A DNA stretch of 64,000 nucleotides from Paragonimus westermani (Eukaryota; Platyhelminthes; Trematoda; Plagiorchiida; Troglotrematidae): contig QNGE01000122.1 in the NCBI GenBank assembly GCA_008508345.1, positions 91,935 to 155,934 on the forward strand. The letters are read 5' to 3'. A program made the position numbers and the translations under genes. Numbering within the stretch: position 1 is the first letter of the stretch; each line of letters opens with the position of its first letter. The notes beneath the pieces are model-generated. The model did not search any database, was not told the origin of the DNA, and saw only the letters and a list, made by a program, of their open reading frames with translations. Positions 12,800 through 25,004 of this stretch are shown here, in pieces.

Positions 12800-13263
12800 G
12801 TCCTTTATGAGCCACTATCAGTACTACATGTTGAATTAGTTAATTCTCAACTCAAAATACAATTAAACTTAGCACTCCAAAGCCCAAATATAGAGTGTAC
12901 TACTAATAAGCATTACGATAAGTTTTGGAATTCAGAAGATAGCTGTGAAAAATCTGGGACTTGTCTGGATTCAAGTCAGCAGCAAAAGGAAATTTCTGAC
13001 ATTTGGAAGAAACATGAACAACGAAACATGATAGCAAAGAAACGGAAACTTCAGATTCTATCAGAACTTATGCACACAGACTTGAGGATTCCAATTTGAA
13101 CCAACTACTAAGTGATGGCAGTAAAATGCCGATTTTGGTAGATAAGCGTCACTGGGCTAAAAGCAGTATATCAAGGATCTACATATACATGTCGGAATCG
13201 GGATTAACTGAATGGTGGATGTTAGCTTCTCTGAGGCAAGTGCAGTTGTTTCTAAGAGAATAG
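12800..13263 (+). pseudogene. Frameshifted unrecognised coding segment
   Basis: Two adjoining + frames look protein-coding. The first runs to a stop at 13097-13099 and contains ..IECTTNKHYDKFW.., then a Gln/Lys-rich stretch ..SSQQQKEISDIWKKHEQ... The second, one frame over, is open from about 13018 to TAG at 13261-13263 and contains ..LEDSNLNQLLSDGSKM.. and ..ESGLTEWWMLASLRQ... No GT donor lies between them, so a single indel explains the join better than an intron. The middle is rich in charged residues (helical or coiled coil). No family recognised. It could be a decayed gene or retrocopy, an old transposon ORF, or an assembly error. Confidence 0.35.
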
Positions 13264-15165
13264 AATTTAATTCGATATCTCTAAAACATTACAAATTTCA
13301 CAAAAACCGTTTTAATTTTTAATGAGATTGATGAAAAATGTCAACATATATAAACCCTGAATCGTTAATAACAACTTCACTTTGGGAGTTATTTGATCGC
13401 TACGCAAACGGTTTTACTGCTGATGGGTATACGCAATCGCGCCCGTTTAATTGTTGTTTCAATTAATTTGAACCTCAAAGTTTTAAGAGCAACACTAAGT
13501 CATGGTTCATTTAAATCATATCATGAGTGTCATTTCATTCCGATTTACCCTTCCTAAGGGTAAGCACATTGAGCCCGTTTAGAGACACTCCTGATTTGTT
13601 TCCTGCTTGCCTTAAGAAAGCTGGGTAATACTGTTGGTACACGAGTGGTTGATATGGGTATCAGCCGAACTACACAAAACAGACTACAGTCCTTTGACAA
13701 TAAGGTTACTTTTAGCCGACTACAGGAAACAGTTTGCAAGCAGTGGGTCCTTGCGCTCACCATTAAAGTGTTAGATATTTCTGGATTGTACTAACAATAC
13801 TTACCTATGGGGGCTATAGCAAAACATCAAAGCGGTAGGCCATCACAGGATTTTAATCCACAGACTTAGGCGTGAGGCCATTCAGTCGAGGTCATTATGC
13901 TCGCAGGAAGGTGTGCGAATCACATTTGTTAGCACACGCACATTATTAGGTAGCAGGCCCAAATCTCTCAGTCGTTGTGTGTTTGGTCAATGAACCAGCT
14001 GATGTCAGCAACAACCCAGAAAAGGTTAGGAGAAATTTTAAAAACAGTCCGCCTACCATCCTCAAATGGCCTACCATTTTGAGCCTAATTAAAATACCTT
14101 CAGTTCACATCTACCGGCGTACATCGTGCAAATGTGTCCATCATCACAATCATCATCATCATAACAGAAATGAGTCTGACCAAAGGTACTGTGGCTCGGG
14201 TCGCCGCTTATCTCAACAGTGATGTGGAATATCCACCAGTCATACCACACTTGTTCAAGAGTCGTCTGTTAGCGAATCCTTTCTCGATCCATTCTATAAT
14301 CGTGCTGTGTGCACTTTGTGGTTTGCTTACTCGCTGCAGAACGATTAAATGCCTTCAGCTAATAATAGTGTTATAACAAGCCGTGATTCTTTCTTATGTT
14401 GTCGGTTTTATACGTGACAAGCCACACGAACGGAACCAGTAAAAAAAACATCTTCTAACTTACAGATGATTCTGTCACACACTGGGTTCTGGAATATGTA
14501 CCCATCGAAACTTGACCAGAAGTCAATAAGTGGTTCCTTTGGTTTTATGAGATGTCCTCCTTGTCGTGGAGTACCACCAGTAAGGATATTCCTATAGATA
14601 TGAATTGTTCAATACTAGGTAGTGTTTCTGGTTCTACATACAACAGTCGATCGTGCTCAGTAATGATAAGAACACACTAGATGTCACCGCTATTTTCCAG
14701 CACTGCATCAAACCTCACATCAAGCGGACTGACAAACTAGTGAGCTACTGATTTGGCTCAGCGTTCAACGTCCATAAAGATATAATGGACAGCACGATTA
14801 CTTAAATTGCAAACGTGGTATGTAAAAAAATCGAGGAGAAGGGAAAAAAATCACTGGTGACGTCTAGCTGGGTTAAACCAAAATGTCAAATGGTGCATGT
14901 CATAAACATTTTTATCACCAGTACTTATATTAATAGCGAAATTCAGTTGAACCATTGTTCACTACCGGACAATTGGATTCGCTTGTAAGTATACGAGACA
15001 AAGTTATCCTAACGTTACTGTTGCAGTAGGTATAGGTCAGTTGATATGTTTGCCTTACTGATCGTTCGAAATCTGCGTGCAATAGTCCACTCGACTTGAG
15101 AAATATCAAACACTTTTGAACCCCAATATCACGATATACCGACACAAAACCAACCACAATCTTAC
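13264..15165. other. Mostly empty; one small + exon candidate
   Basis: At 13972-14024 a + strand exon is possible: acceptor AATCTCTCAG, 17 open codons (VVCLVNEPADVSNNPEK) and donor GAAAAG|GTTAGG. It is short and unsupported by neighbours. A CAT-rich stretch lies at about 14133-14162. Nothing else is recognisable. Confidence 0.3.
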
Positions 15166-15232
15166 CGTTTTCATCTTCTAACTGCCCAAATGCACACCTG
15201 TAATCAGTCATTGAGCCGATAACTTGTTCACC
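15166..15232 (-). CDS. Small exon, joins in phase to the exon at 15565-15740
   Basis: Minus strand: acceptor GCAACCTAG at 15233-15234, then 22 open codons beginning GEQVIGSMTDYRCAFGQLED, then a strong donor (AAACG|GTAAGA) after 15166. It starts in phase 0, exactly where the exon at 15565-15740 ends, giving a 332-base intron. It leaves one base for the next exon at lower coordinates, which I could not place. No domain is recognisable from so short a piece. Confidence 0.5.
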
Positions 15233-15564
15233 CTAGGTTGCTCACCAATGCTAACTGTTCAGCCGCGAACGCTACGTAATAAAAATGTTGTACGTTTTCA
15301 TCATTCTTCATACAGACAGGCCTGAAGAGAAGAGTCGACTCCCCAAAACTGATATGCAGGAATGTGCATTCGCGACCGCTAGCAGGTAGCTGGCTTACAG
15401 AAAGGAGCTATGTCTTTTTCAGGTAAGAGGAACCCCAGGAAACAAAGCATAACGGAAATTAGAAGTAATCCAGTCCAAACCAAGTGGGTAATTTCAAAGG
15501 TCCTTAAATTTCAGTTTGAATAAACATCATTCAACGTGCGAAGTAGTCTTTCAAGTACACTTAC

Positions 15565-15740
15565 TTGCTGTAGAGATTTTTGGGATGCCGTAGGAGTAGT
15601 AAGGCCGGTGTTGCCCCCGTAGCGATTGATCACACCTTGGATGTTAGAAGGCGCTCCGACGAGGCCACCCATCACCCCAGTCGTCAGTGCAGCGATAGAC
15701 TTGAGTGCGTTGTTTGTCTGTTCTTTCGTGCATTCTTTAT
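15565..15740 (-). CDS. Exon of an unrecognised gene, GC-rich codons
   Basis: Minus strand: acceptor ..TTTCTCTGTACGGCTGTGACAG before 15740 and strong donor CAGCAA|GTAAGT after 15565. The 176 bases hold two bases plus 58 open codons. Third positions are clearly richer in G and C than the surroundings, which supports real coding. The peptide begins ..KECTKEQTNNALKSIAALTTG and continues with a glycine-rich, mildly hydrophobic part (GVMGGLVGAPSN), then a Thr/Ser/Gln-rich end. It continues in phase into 15166-15232. Not recognised. The glycine-rich stretch could be a membrane-associated or flexible segment. Confidence 0.6.
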
Positions 15741-16523
15741 CTGTCACAGCCGTACAGAGAAACACATTGCAGTACAAACATGCCAATGATAAACATTGTC
15801 AGATACATTCCATTTAAGCGAACATTGAGACAGTCTCAAAACATTTAAACTAATTATTGTGGTTGCTAACTCTATCGCAAGCAAATTAAAAACATGAGAC
15901 TACAAAATTATCAATGTGGCAAGGTCTTTTTAGTAAGCACACAATTCTTCTTACACTTTGCCAATAATGTGAATTGTTACTGCGCAAGCAATGCGATCGT
16001 TAAAAATGTAGGAAAAGCCTGAATCTATACTCACAGGTAGACTATCCACATGACCTTTAACGAAAACGCCCATCCGGTTCTCATAATTCAACGGTAGTCC
16101 TGCTCACTTGACAAGCAGCTGACGGCGACTTCAAGTGTCTTTGACTCCTAAAAGTCTCAGAGTTACATTCTAATTAAAGAATAATTCGTTGTCGACGAAA
16201 TGGTGCTCATGAGGTTACGATGTCTGACTGGTGTTAGTTAGGATCCAGTTGTTTACTTTCAAGTGAGACTTCAGTCATCTGTACGGGGTTGGCCAGGCGT
16301 GGCATGCAGCTTATTCTATTTCACAACAAGTAACTAACTTCAGGTGGCAGAGAACCATCGTTACACATCCCCGTCGATCACTCAGAGCAACCGTGAGATA
16401 TCTTTGCGTTTTTATTCTGAGATTCCACAGTTAGTTGAATTTAAAGCGTCCCTCATCTCTCTGGCAGATACATACGAAGCGTACTTATGAAAACAGTCGG
16501 AACGGTTGCATAACAGATTCCAT

Positions 16524-16529
16524 TTTATT
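16524..16529 (-). promoter_or_regulatory. Poly(A) signal AATAAA
   Basis: Reads AATAAA on the minus strand, about 66 bases beyond the stop of the exon ending at 16595. It fits as that gene's cleavage signal, though the hexamer is common in AT-rich DNA. Confidence 0.4.
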
Positions 16530-16594
16530 TCTTTAAAAGAAAGTCGGGTTCACATTTGAGCTGATCATTTGCCAATTTAACTATATAATTGCAC

Positions 16595-16780
16595 TCAGTA
16601 AAAGTTCTGGAAAACTGAAATCGGGGAGAGCCGAGAACGGTTGGTCATTGAACCTTTTACAAAATGACGTATGGACGGTCGTTTACATTCTGATAAATCC
16701 AGTGATTGTATGTATGCCAAAATACGTTCATCAGCATATGGAGAAAATTGAACAGAAGTAAAACTCAACCACGAACATAT
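16595..16780 (-). CDS. Candidate last exon of an unrecognised gene
   Basis: Minus strand: a strong acceptor (..TTGTTTACTGTATATTCAG) precedes 16780, followed by 61 open codons and a TGA at 16595-16597. The peptide includes SVQFSPYADERILAYIQSLD and a basic, Ser/Arg-rich tail (..RPSIRHFVKGSMTNRSRL..). AATAAA lies 66 bases downstream. It begins in phase 0 and could follow the weaker exon candidate at 17175-17264, which ends in phase 0. No family recognised. Confidence 0.5.
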   Translation of the reverse strand: MCSWLSFTSVQFSPYADERILAYIQSLDLSECKRPSIRHFVKGSMTNRSRLSPISVFQNFY

Positions 16781-16865
16781 CTGAATATACAGTAAACAAC
16801 AGTTGACTAATGGCCAGTTAGATACCACGTGAGTAACTTTGACATATTAAACTGAATATAGTTGC

Positions 16866-16927
16866 CAGGTGGCCCAGAAACTAATCTGGGTGTCTCAAAT
16901 GTGTGCCGCTGGTCTAGGTTTGAATTT
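16866..16927 (+). repeat. Degenerate tRNA-derived SINE-like fragment
   Basis: TGGCCCAG..CTAATCTGGG resembles a pol III A box region, and GGTTTGAATTT, about 45 bases later, resembles a decayed B box (GGTTCGANTCC). The spacing suits a tRNA head. No cloverleaf closes properly, so this is not a functional tRNA. Confidence 0.3.
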
Positions 16928-17174
16928 ATGTACCTAAATTCATGTTACTGCAGACTTCATAGGAGAGATTTTTGTTCAGCAATACCCGAACGTGGAACAA
17001 GTAACTTATAATTAAGGTACAAGAGGTTCGATATTTAGTGGAAAAAAACGAACTAAATCCATTATTCACATTTCCTTGAATCGCATGAAAGTAGCCCGGA
17101 GAACTATGTATAAAATGTGCACAAAAAATATATCCCTTTAGAAAAATGCTTGAGGGGGCACTTGGTGAGCGTAC

Positions 17175-17264
17175 ATTGTCCAGTAGGTCTGTGATTGATC
17201 CAATATCAAGGCAGCTGATTATCGGTACGGACACGGGAGGGTGGTTAACAACAAGTAAGGCTGC
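17175..17264 (-). CDS. Weak 90-base exon candidate
   Basis: Thirty open codons (AALLVVNHPPVSVPIISCLD..) between a weak acceptor (AAACACAAG) and a modest donor (AAT|GTACGC) on the minus strand. Both ends are in phase 0, so it would splice in frame to 16595-16780. It lies inside an unusually long open frame (16926-17279, 117 codons), which is the main reason to list it. Confidence 0.3.
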
Positions 17265-17279
17265 CTTGTGTTTCCTCAA

Positions 17280-20200
17280 ACTTTAGTCCACACAGATTTC
17301 AACCAATATGAACCAGACAGCTGGTAGTTAAATTACCGGCCAAAACAAATGATTTTACATGCGCTAACTTGGGAATAAGTGACACTAGAGATTTCGTTAC
17401 GTAAAAAGCAGCCTAATTGAGTATTTGCTCCTACATTCCTCGAGTAACACAACAAAAGTTGTAGCAATAAAAACTACTGTCAAAACTGTCAGCTACACAA
17501 AATGTGATTTTAAAATTTTTGGATATAAAGAGAGAAAGTTATCCGTTGTTCAACAACCGTACTTGTGATACGCGTTCATTGTTAACTAGTAGTTTCACGT
17601 TGATCTGATTTTGTATTGCTGTCGGTTAACGCAGCAGATTTGCCAAGTGAGCAGAGGCCCAACTGTGAACAATCAGGAGTTCTGCCGAATTTCAACCAGA
17701 CGCTGAAACAGGAGGCCCAGATGCAGTGAGTGCCTCGTCAGCTGAGATACGAAGCTATCGTCGCTGGTTTTTATCCAAAAGAACTCCAGATACTTTGCAG
17801 CCTTGACTCTTCTAAATGACTTTTCACGATTAATCATATGATGAATTAAACTCTAGTGGCGGTAGTCCCTCACATCCATTAGTGTTCTAGCTAAGTAGTT
17901 TTAGCAGTACTCGGTTTTTTATTTTCATGGACCGAAGTGACTGAGGACTGTCACTGGTTTTTATCCTGGTACACATTTTATTCGAATTTATTGTCCCAGT
18001 GAGAGTATGACACCCGGATTCTTCCTCCAATCTGTGTAGCATATATGACCGGAAACGAAGATCATTGTTTGACTAAACGCATATGTTCGTTTTCGTTTCA
18101 GTTGCAATGAATGCATTATAACAAATGAAGTACAACATCTGATGCACAGCGGCTATCTTTTCTATATGACCATTATCAACAGGCTAACACTGTGGCAAAA
18201 ATCACGCATCTGCTAGCTTTGAACAGGTGGTTCATATTCATCAGCACAGCATTGAGAACCAAAAAATTGATAATTTCTCACATATCCGATTTTTATTTAG
18301 TTGCACTTTTAATCTGACGCTTATAACTCTTAGTGTACAACCAAGTTTCATCGGTGTCTAATCGCATAAATACATACTTAAGTACATTTAAAGTGAGCAG
18401 GTGGAAATCCGACAAATATGTCCCTAGAAAAGCGACGACTTGAATTCCTCCAGTTTAATACTCCAATTAGATCACTTCTGTAAATTACCCCAAAATGTCC
18501 AGTCAATAAGTAAAGAACACCAGTTATTGATCAGCAGTCTTAAAATCCATATGACTCACGGACTTTTATTTGGTGAACGCAAATAAACATATTGGTGAAA
18601 AAAGAACTCAAAATGATTGACTTCGTAGACTATCTGCAAGTTTATACTATGTATTTCTTGAATTATGATGGATGACTTTAATTGTGATTAAAATGCCAAC
18701 CTTGTTATGCTGAATAAATTTTGAGCTATGGGCACGTTCCTGCGTTCACACATCTGCACACAAAAGGTAAAGTAGTTTACCCTATGCTCATTTTTCTTCA
18801 GTACCAGAAAGTGAAAATTTGATTAAAAGGATTTTAAATGTAAAAAGCAAAGTTGATAAATGCAGGCAAAAGTGCGCACAATTGTTGAATTCATTAATAT
18901 TTGCATTTAGGGTGAAAACACAAGCAGAAAACATTTTAGGGACCCATACAATGAATGATCTGTTAGTGTGAGTCATGATGGTACTCATGTAGTTTGAGAT
19001 GCCAGTTACGTTTCAAATATACTTTGATCAATTTTGGTATAACTTCACAATTTTTCTACAAGCAGTAATGGGGTTGAGCATTACGTTACACTTCGGAAAA
19101 ATTCCAAATGTTTAGATAATCGAGCTAAAAAAATGACGTTTATTTCAGTTTTAGGAAATGATTCGAAAGTGTTTTTTTGCTCAGTTGGTTTCAGACTATT
19201 AATCGTTAATCGTATATGCGAGAGAATTAATGAACGATGATCAAGTTGTTTTACGACTATAGACAATACCTCGGAATGTTTTTAACGTTCTGATTGAAAA
19301 ATTTCCACAAACCCAAGATTCTCAAGTTGGTTTGTTTTTAGACAAACACAACAAGTCACACAGCATTTCGGGAAAAATGGCACTACAATGATATCATTAT
19401 TGACGTGTCAATTAGTATTCTAATGACAAACCTATTTGTGAATCTCTCTGAGTGGACAAAACAAAAACGTTAGTCTTGTGATTCAGGTCAATTTTTGCTT
19501 TGTTGTTGGAATGTTGCAATCTTTGATACGTTAGAATTTTAAAGTCACTAAGCTCAGCCCACAGATGAAGATGAGGATTCCCTTGTTCGGCCCACTTAAC
19601 AAGGTTGCAATTGTTTCAAAGGTGGATCGATGATGAGTCGGCTTAATGAAAACAGATGTTACGATGACTTAGTCAGGCGGTAAGTTTACAAATGGAACGT
19701 CACTCGTTTAGTGCATCGTATGTGTATATCATGCCCGTTGGTATTCTTCAGTGTGACGCTAGAAGAATCCAGCACATCAGGTAAAGACTTATTGACCTCA
19801 AGGTACTCCTTTATTCACTGTGTGCAGCAGACAATCTGACAACTGTCATATTTCGTAGAACATTGTTTAGCATGAAGAACAGGTGTCCATCAAGTGAACT
19901 GTATATGACGTATTTGATGGGACCGAAAGTTCAACATCCAGTAATGCGCACTGCCTCCCATGTTAATAATCGTTCCGATTGTAGTCGTATGGTCACTTTC
20001 CAAACTTGAAAGAACAGAAACCAGTAACTGTAAACTCGTCAAGTCGAATCCTTAAAAGACTAGAACGGACGAACTCGACGACGACTTAGCGGTCTGATGT
20101 CGTCGACCAACAGCCATATCCATTTAGTAGGTGAGCATGTTGACCTAGCAAGTTTACTTCCAATTTTATTGTGTGAAGCCCATTCAGCGTGCTCTGAATG

Positions 20201-21082
20201 TCCAGAAGATTTGCATTCTGAAAAAACGATTTACTTCTGTTCTGAAACGGAACGTTTGGTGATGAATGGATCGTCTGCTTGTCGCTGATTAACCTAACTG
20301 CACTCCAAACGCTTCCTACTACTGCCTGGTTGGTGTGACAGAGAAAAACTTGTTTTTCTTTATCAGGCGCTTTCTTAAACGGTTGACAAAACAGACCAGA
20401 GAGACTGAATGCTTTATACTTATTCTTATCGTAGATGGCATAGTGATATCTGTGATATCTTGTTCAAAATTTCACGTCTCAAATTTCATACAGACGCCGG
20501 TCAGCTAACTGAATTGTGGGTGAACGTCGTTCGGTCATTCACCAGACACTACTCACTTACCTGGGATTCAAATCGGGAAGAATTTTTAACTTTCCTGATT
20601 TCTTAAGAAATCACAGAGAAGCATGTTTTCCACTTTCGAAGACGAATACCAGCTCATATCGATCTGTATGGTGGAATTTCGATCCAAATGAGTGGAATGT
20701 TCACAACTCCACTGATTTCTTGCAAGCTCGCTATCATTCACCTACAACTAGTCATAGATATTTATGAGTGTTGTTCATTTATGTCGATGTCTCAATTTAT
20801 AATAACAAGCACACGGCTTACTGAGTTAAAGAGTCTAGTGTGTTTGACAAAGTCAGTCTGAAAAGTTGTCAGTTTTACACCTGTTCACAAATTTGCTGCG
20901 GATGGATTCCTCTCATCAATTTTCGATAACTGATCATCGTTAATCTATATTGTTGAGCCCACTTGAAATGTGCACAACAACCTTTGCATGTACGTCAACA
21001 TCGTCATTGGTTAGATTTTCTGAAACCTTCTGTTTGATAAATTTCACACTGATGAATTTCATATATTGCATTTTTGGGTCAG
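17280..21082. other. No confident gene; overlapping open frames near 20.4-20.9 kb
   Basis: At 20409-20860 a + frame stays open except for one TAA at about 20604-20606, and two other frames there are partly open. One starts after a strong acceptor (..CTTTCCTGATTTCTTAAG at about 20607) and reads KSQRSMFSTFEDEYQLISIC. I cannot decide which frame is real. At 20097 an ATG opens MSSTNSHIHLV before GTAG|GTGAGC. Nothing else is recognisable. Confidence 0.3.
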
Positions 21083-21317
21083 TCCGTGTTTTCAAAAGCC
21101 AGTCAACTACTACATAGTTAAATCATCCTGCGTATTGTTACATAAGTTTCGAACAGAGCAGAAAAAACAGTTAGGATACCACGGTCCTGATTGCGCAACA
21201 CCTGCTCTGGCTGCATATGTGTCTAGTCACCACTTAGGTGTTGACATAGCGAAAAGCATTTCTTGCCCCACTTATTTTAATGTAACAGTTGGACGATTAA
21301 GTCCAAGTTCGATTTAA
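21083..21317 (+). CDS. Candidate exon with stop, unrecognised
   Basis: A strong acceptor (ATATTGCATTTTTGGGTCAG) precedes 21083. One base plus 77 open codons follow to TAA at 21315-21317. The peptide contains KSSCVLLHKFRTEQKKQLGY and PALAAYVSSHHLGVDIAKS, with mixed composition typical of a folded protein. An alternative is splicing at CTTAG|GTGTTG near 21239. No family recognised. The minus ORF overlapping it downstream (21277-21543) is less convincing. Confidence 0.45.
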
Positions 21318-24109
21318 GCACAAAGTTTCGAGGCTGACATAAAATGACTAGAAATGTTAGATTTCCTTTGTTGTGTTCATTTGTTTGATTATTATATACA
21401 GCCTGAAATCCAACTTCTGTATTGCAAGAATATCTCGGAATTACTGAGCGACCGTAGAATTGCTCTATGTTTGCACGGTTTTCTCCGAAAATTACGAAAT
21501 ATGTAAGCAGACGTTGTGGTACGATGAATTCGCATGAAAGCATTTCGAAAATTAATTTTCTCGAATTAATTTAAAATGCACATATGGGTTTAAATTGCGA
21601 CGTGAATTTGACCTTCTAACGGACTACGAAGTTTTGTTTGTCAAGGTTTATTGTCTGATTATTTTTACCTATGCTCATATTATGAAAATACTCATGTGGT
21701 ATTTCCTAACTGAATTTGGATCGCTGAACTGAACGAAAGAATCACAATCTAAAAAAACTTATCCGGGTCGTTTGTGTTCGCTAAAATGTACAGCGGTACT
21801 GGAATACATTGTCATGCTTTCATAAAAACTTAACTGTAGTTAAAATCTGGTAAGTGCGCAGCCAGGTCATTTTTAGGGAAAACGATGAAAGTTTCGAATT
21901 TATCAAGGCAAGTAAACTTAAAATTTTGTTCTTATTCTGGACCTCGCATTGCTAATCGAAGGAAGCTAACCATCCAGTGGAAAGTCAGTTTTCCTTAAAG
22001 TGCTTCAAAAAGTGAAACATTGATTTTGACATTGCAAAGAATAAAGATGTTGTCGAGGTACTAGATAAAATACTGAACTCTCTCAAGTTAAGACAACAGC
22101 CACACAAAGTATAGCTATGTCCCGGTAAGTTCACATTCAGGATTGATTGGAGTCCGTCGTAATGCACGCTAGGAGAAACGTTTCAATGTGAAGCAAATTT
22201 CATTGCACAGGGAGAAGCTATTTTAGCGGCGGTGTTGCGCAGATGGAGAAGGGGGTTGCCGTCAGTAAAACGTGAGGTGAGATGCGCAGTGATGTAGTAG
22301 GAAGTCAAGAACTAACTTGCAACACACCGGCAAATATCTGTCAACTAATCTGAATCATTTGGTTTGTAAACTGTTTTCGAAACTTAATGGGGAAGAGGTC
22401 TTCCTAACATTTTTGTTCCGACCTGAGAAGTTCCAGATGGATACCGGTAACTTTCAAGAAAACGCACCGAATGAACTGAAAACATTACCAACCACTGCCA
22501 ACACTAACCTAAAAGTTGATAGTAACCACACCTCCAGCCAGTAAGACACACATCCGAAATTGGAAATACTGAGCATCTTTGGGACACGACACTTAAATAT
22601 AGTGATCACTTTTCAAGACAATTTTTTGGCATAAACACCGTGTCTGTAAAATACATTTCTGGTTACTGTAGTGCTGCGAATGTCCTTACAAAAGAATAAT
22701 GGGTTTGTCATAAGAAGCCAGTAGATAACCAGTTGAGAAATACACGTTTTGATTACGTCACATACGTTTGAGTGAGAACAGTGTGCTACCGCTGACGGTA
22801 AAATGCTGCTCTATATTACTGAACTTTAGCCATATTTCCAGCAAACTCCGACAACGCAAAACACAAGTTTGGTAATACACAGAGAAGTTCACAGCGAAAT
22901 CCAAGACAATCCTTTCAACAATCCAAGATGTCGTAACTATAAGTTACACTTTGTTTTGGATGAGTAGTCGACTATTGAAAATTATGCAACTTTCAATAGC
23001 ACTCTCTTTTGTTCACAGTCTCGAATGGAAGTTTCAGTTGATTGATGTTAGTATGTTTTATCATGATGGAAATCTCACAAGAACCGAACAAATACGCCCC
23101 ACGATATTTTCTCCCGTCCATCAAACTCACGTGTTACAACCGGCTTGAATAACACTTTGAAGAATTCAGTCTGTGTTGTTGACACACGCATAATAGTTGC
23201 ATTTGATTTTACGCTCAATTTAAACTTCCTTTGGCCGTTAAGCAACAATGTTTAATTTAAAAGGTTCGGCGGCAAATTCAGTCTGCTTGCTTCCAAGTTC
23301 ACTCGGAAAATGGGGGCAGTAGTCGACCTAACAAAGCCTTATTAGATTCGCCTGTATGAACCATTACTCCCGACCTCTGGGTAAATTTGTTAGTTTTAAA
23401 TGGATAATAAGCACAGCAGAACAATACATTTTGATGTAATACGCCTATGTGCGTTTTACTCACTAACAGAATTAAAAATATCCAATAATCTGATCATCCT
23501 AATCCTATATGCAAAGCCTAGCGGACTTTAGGCCAACAGCTTGTGATTAGCCGCTAACTTCGGCTAGCAGATTTCCAAAGGCCGCTTGTACCTATCAGTC
23601 CAACTACACACAGTAATGTTAGGTGAATGGTGAGAAGGTATGACTCGATTTTCACGTTACCCGAAGCACAACAGAGAAAATAAGAAGGTCGGTTATATGC
23701 TCTATAAGCAGTTAGCTACCGAACCGAAAAACAACTCTGCACCCGTTTTGATAGTATCGGTTAACTGATCTCAAAAGAACGACCACTAGGTTTCAAAGAA
23801 CAAATGAGGTTAGCGACCGTTCTGGATTTGTTTGGTGATTCTATTCGGATTAAAAGAGAGCAGTAAAGATTGAAATTAAAACTCACCATTTAACAAAACT
23901 GCCATTTCCACTGACCATTCTCAGTTTAAACAGAATCAAACTTTGCATCCATGCTTGAAATTCAGGCAACCTTGCTGTGCAGCTCATGCTGAAATAAGTG
24001 CTCAAAACCTAAGTTTTGCCCAGTAGAAAACTTTGCAATGTTTTCATTGTTTTTGATTCCATGGACATTTTTAAATTTTGTTTGGTGACAACACATTTTT
24101 GCCGTACAG
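21318..24109. other. No confident gene; one weak + exon candidate
   Basis: The best candidate is the + frame ending at 22542-22544. After a pyrimidine-rich acceptor (..ATTTTTGTTCCGACCTGAG near 22430) it reads KFQMDTGNFQENAPNELK.. to a stop. The ORFs at 21985-22167 and 22951-23148 show no motifs. Otherwise nothing. Confidence 0.3.
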
Positions 24110-24275
24110 ATGAACCGTAGACACTCTCCTTCACCTCAGTTAACGGGGCTTTTAACCAATTCACGTGAACACCTGAGATCACACTTTATGATTGTCCTCA
24201 ATAGCCTTGACTACCTTGTTGAAATAAGCACCGTGATATCAATTAAATCGAAGTTCATAGTCGACATCCAACCTG
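24110..24275 (+). CDS. Candidate exon, unrecognised
   Basis: Strong acceptor (ACACATTTTTGCCGTACAG) directly before ATG at 24110 and a good donor (CAACCTG|GTGAGG) after 24275. Fifty-five codons are open between them (MNRRHSPSPQLTGLLTNSRE.., then ..IVLNSLDYLVEISTVI..). One base is left for the next exon. It lies just upstream of the reverse-transcriptase remnant at 24482, so a transposon origin is possible, but no RT motif is visible here. Confidence 0.4.
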
Positions 24276-24481
24276 GTGAGGTGTTGATCAGAAATCAGAT
24301 AGCATGAAGGTTGCAAATACTGAAGTTACACGTTATTATTTTCGTAGTTCTGCACCGCAGTCTTAAACCAACTGGTTCGAAGTCCGCATAATAGCATGAT
24401 CTTCCAAAGCTCATTAGCTAGACCTTTCTGTTAGACATTTGTGTTGTGAATAACTCTCTGAACCATTAGCATGTCAGAGGG

Positions 24482-25004
24482 TTGGTAAACGACCTTAAAC
24501 CTACAAGAAAGAAGGTATCAAAGCATAGCCTCCGTGACATATATCAAATCGACATTTTTAGAGTAATCGACATATCCGACACAAACGTGTGTTCATTTAA
24601 TGTTCGATCATTGCTTACTGACGTATGTTTATTTCTAGATTTGCTTATTTTTCTTCCGTTTGTTTACTCGCCGCAATTATCAAAGACCTTTTGATTTCCT
24701 GTGCACCAAATATCATGTTCAATTCAAATAAATTTAAGGAAGATAACAGGGCAGCAATTGAACGTTCAATTTGTCCTCTGCTTATCGGTGTTTTTATGAC
24801 AAACTGAAACAAGCAGCGTATGACGTAATCACTCCGGTTGCTTTGAACAAGAACTACTCTGGTGAGAAACTGATAACTGCGAAAGAGCAGAACTGTGACT
24901 TTTCTATCAAGTTTGACTCACCCTATGCTAACGCTTATTTCTGGTGTGGGTATGGGAAAAAACTAAATGGCTCCTCTCAGTGTGGTAATTACCAGAAAGT
25001 CTGA
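24482..25004 (+). mobile_element. Decayed PLE-type reverse transcriptase fragment
   Basis: Three + frames in turn carry RT landmarks. The first (24482-24650) ends with NVCSFNVRSLLTDV, the position of RT motif A (consensus ..FDV.SLFTN..), with the catalytic Asp as Asn. The next (from 24625) has LISCAPNIMFNS.., then ERSICPLLIGVFMTN, a broken version of motif B (..GSPLGPLLA..FM..). The third continues KLKQAAYD.., after which similarity fades and no YVDD motif is visible. At least two frame changes plus the Asp loss make it inactive. It is more diverged than the copy at 51.5 kb. The family call rests on motif order and spacing. Confidence 0.5.

Noticed and set aside
14133..14165. CAT-rich microsatellite
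   Set aside because: Interrupted and short; no clean repeat unit array.
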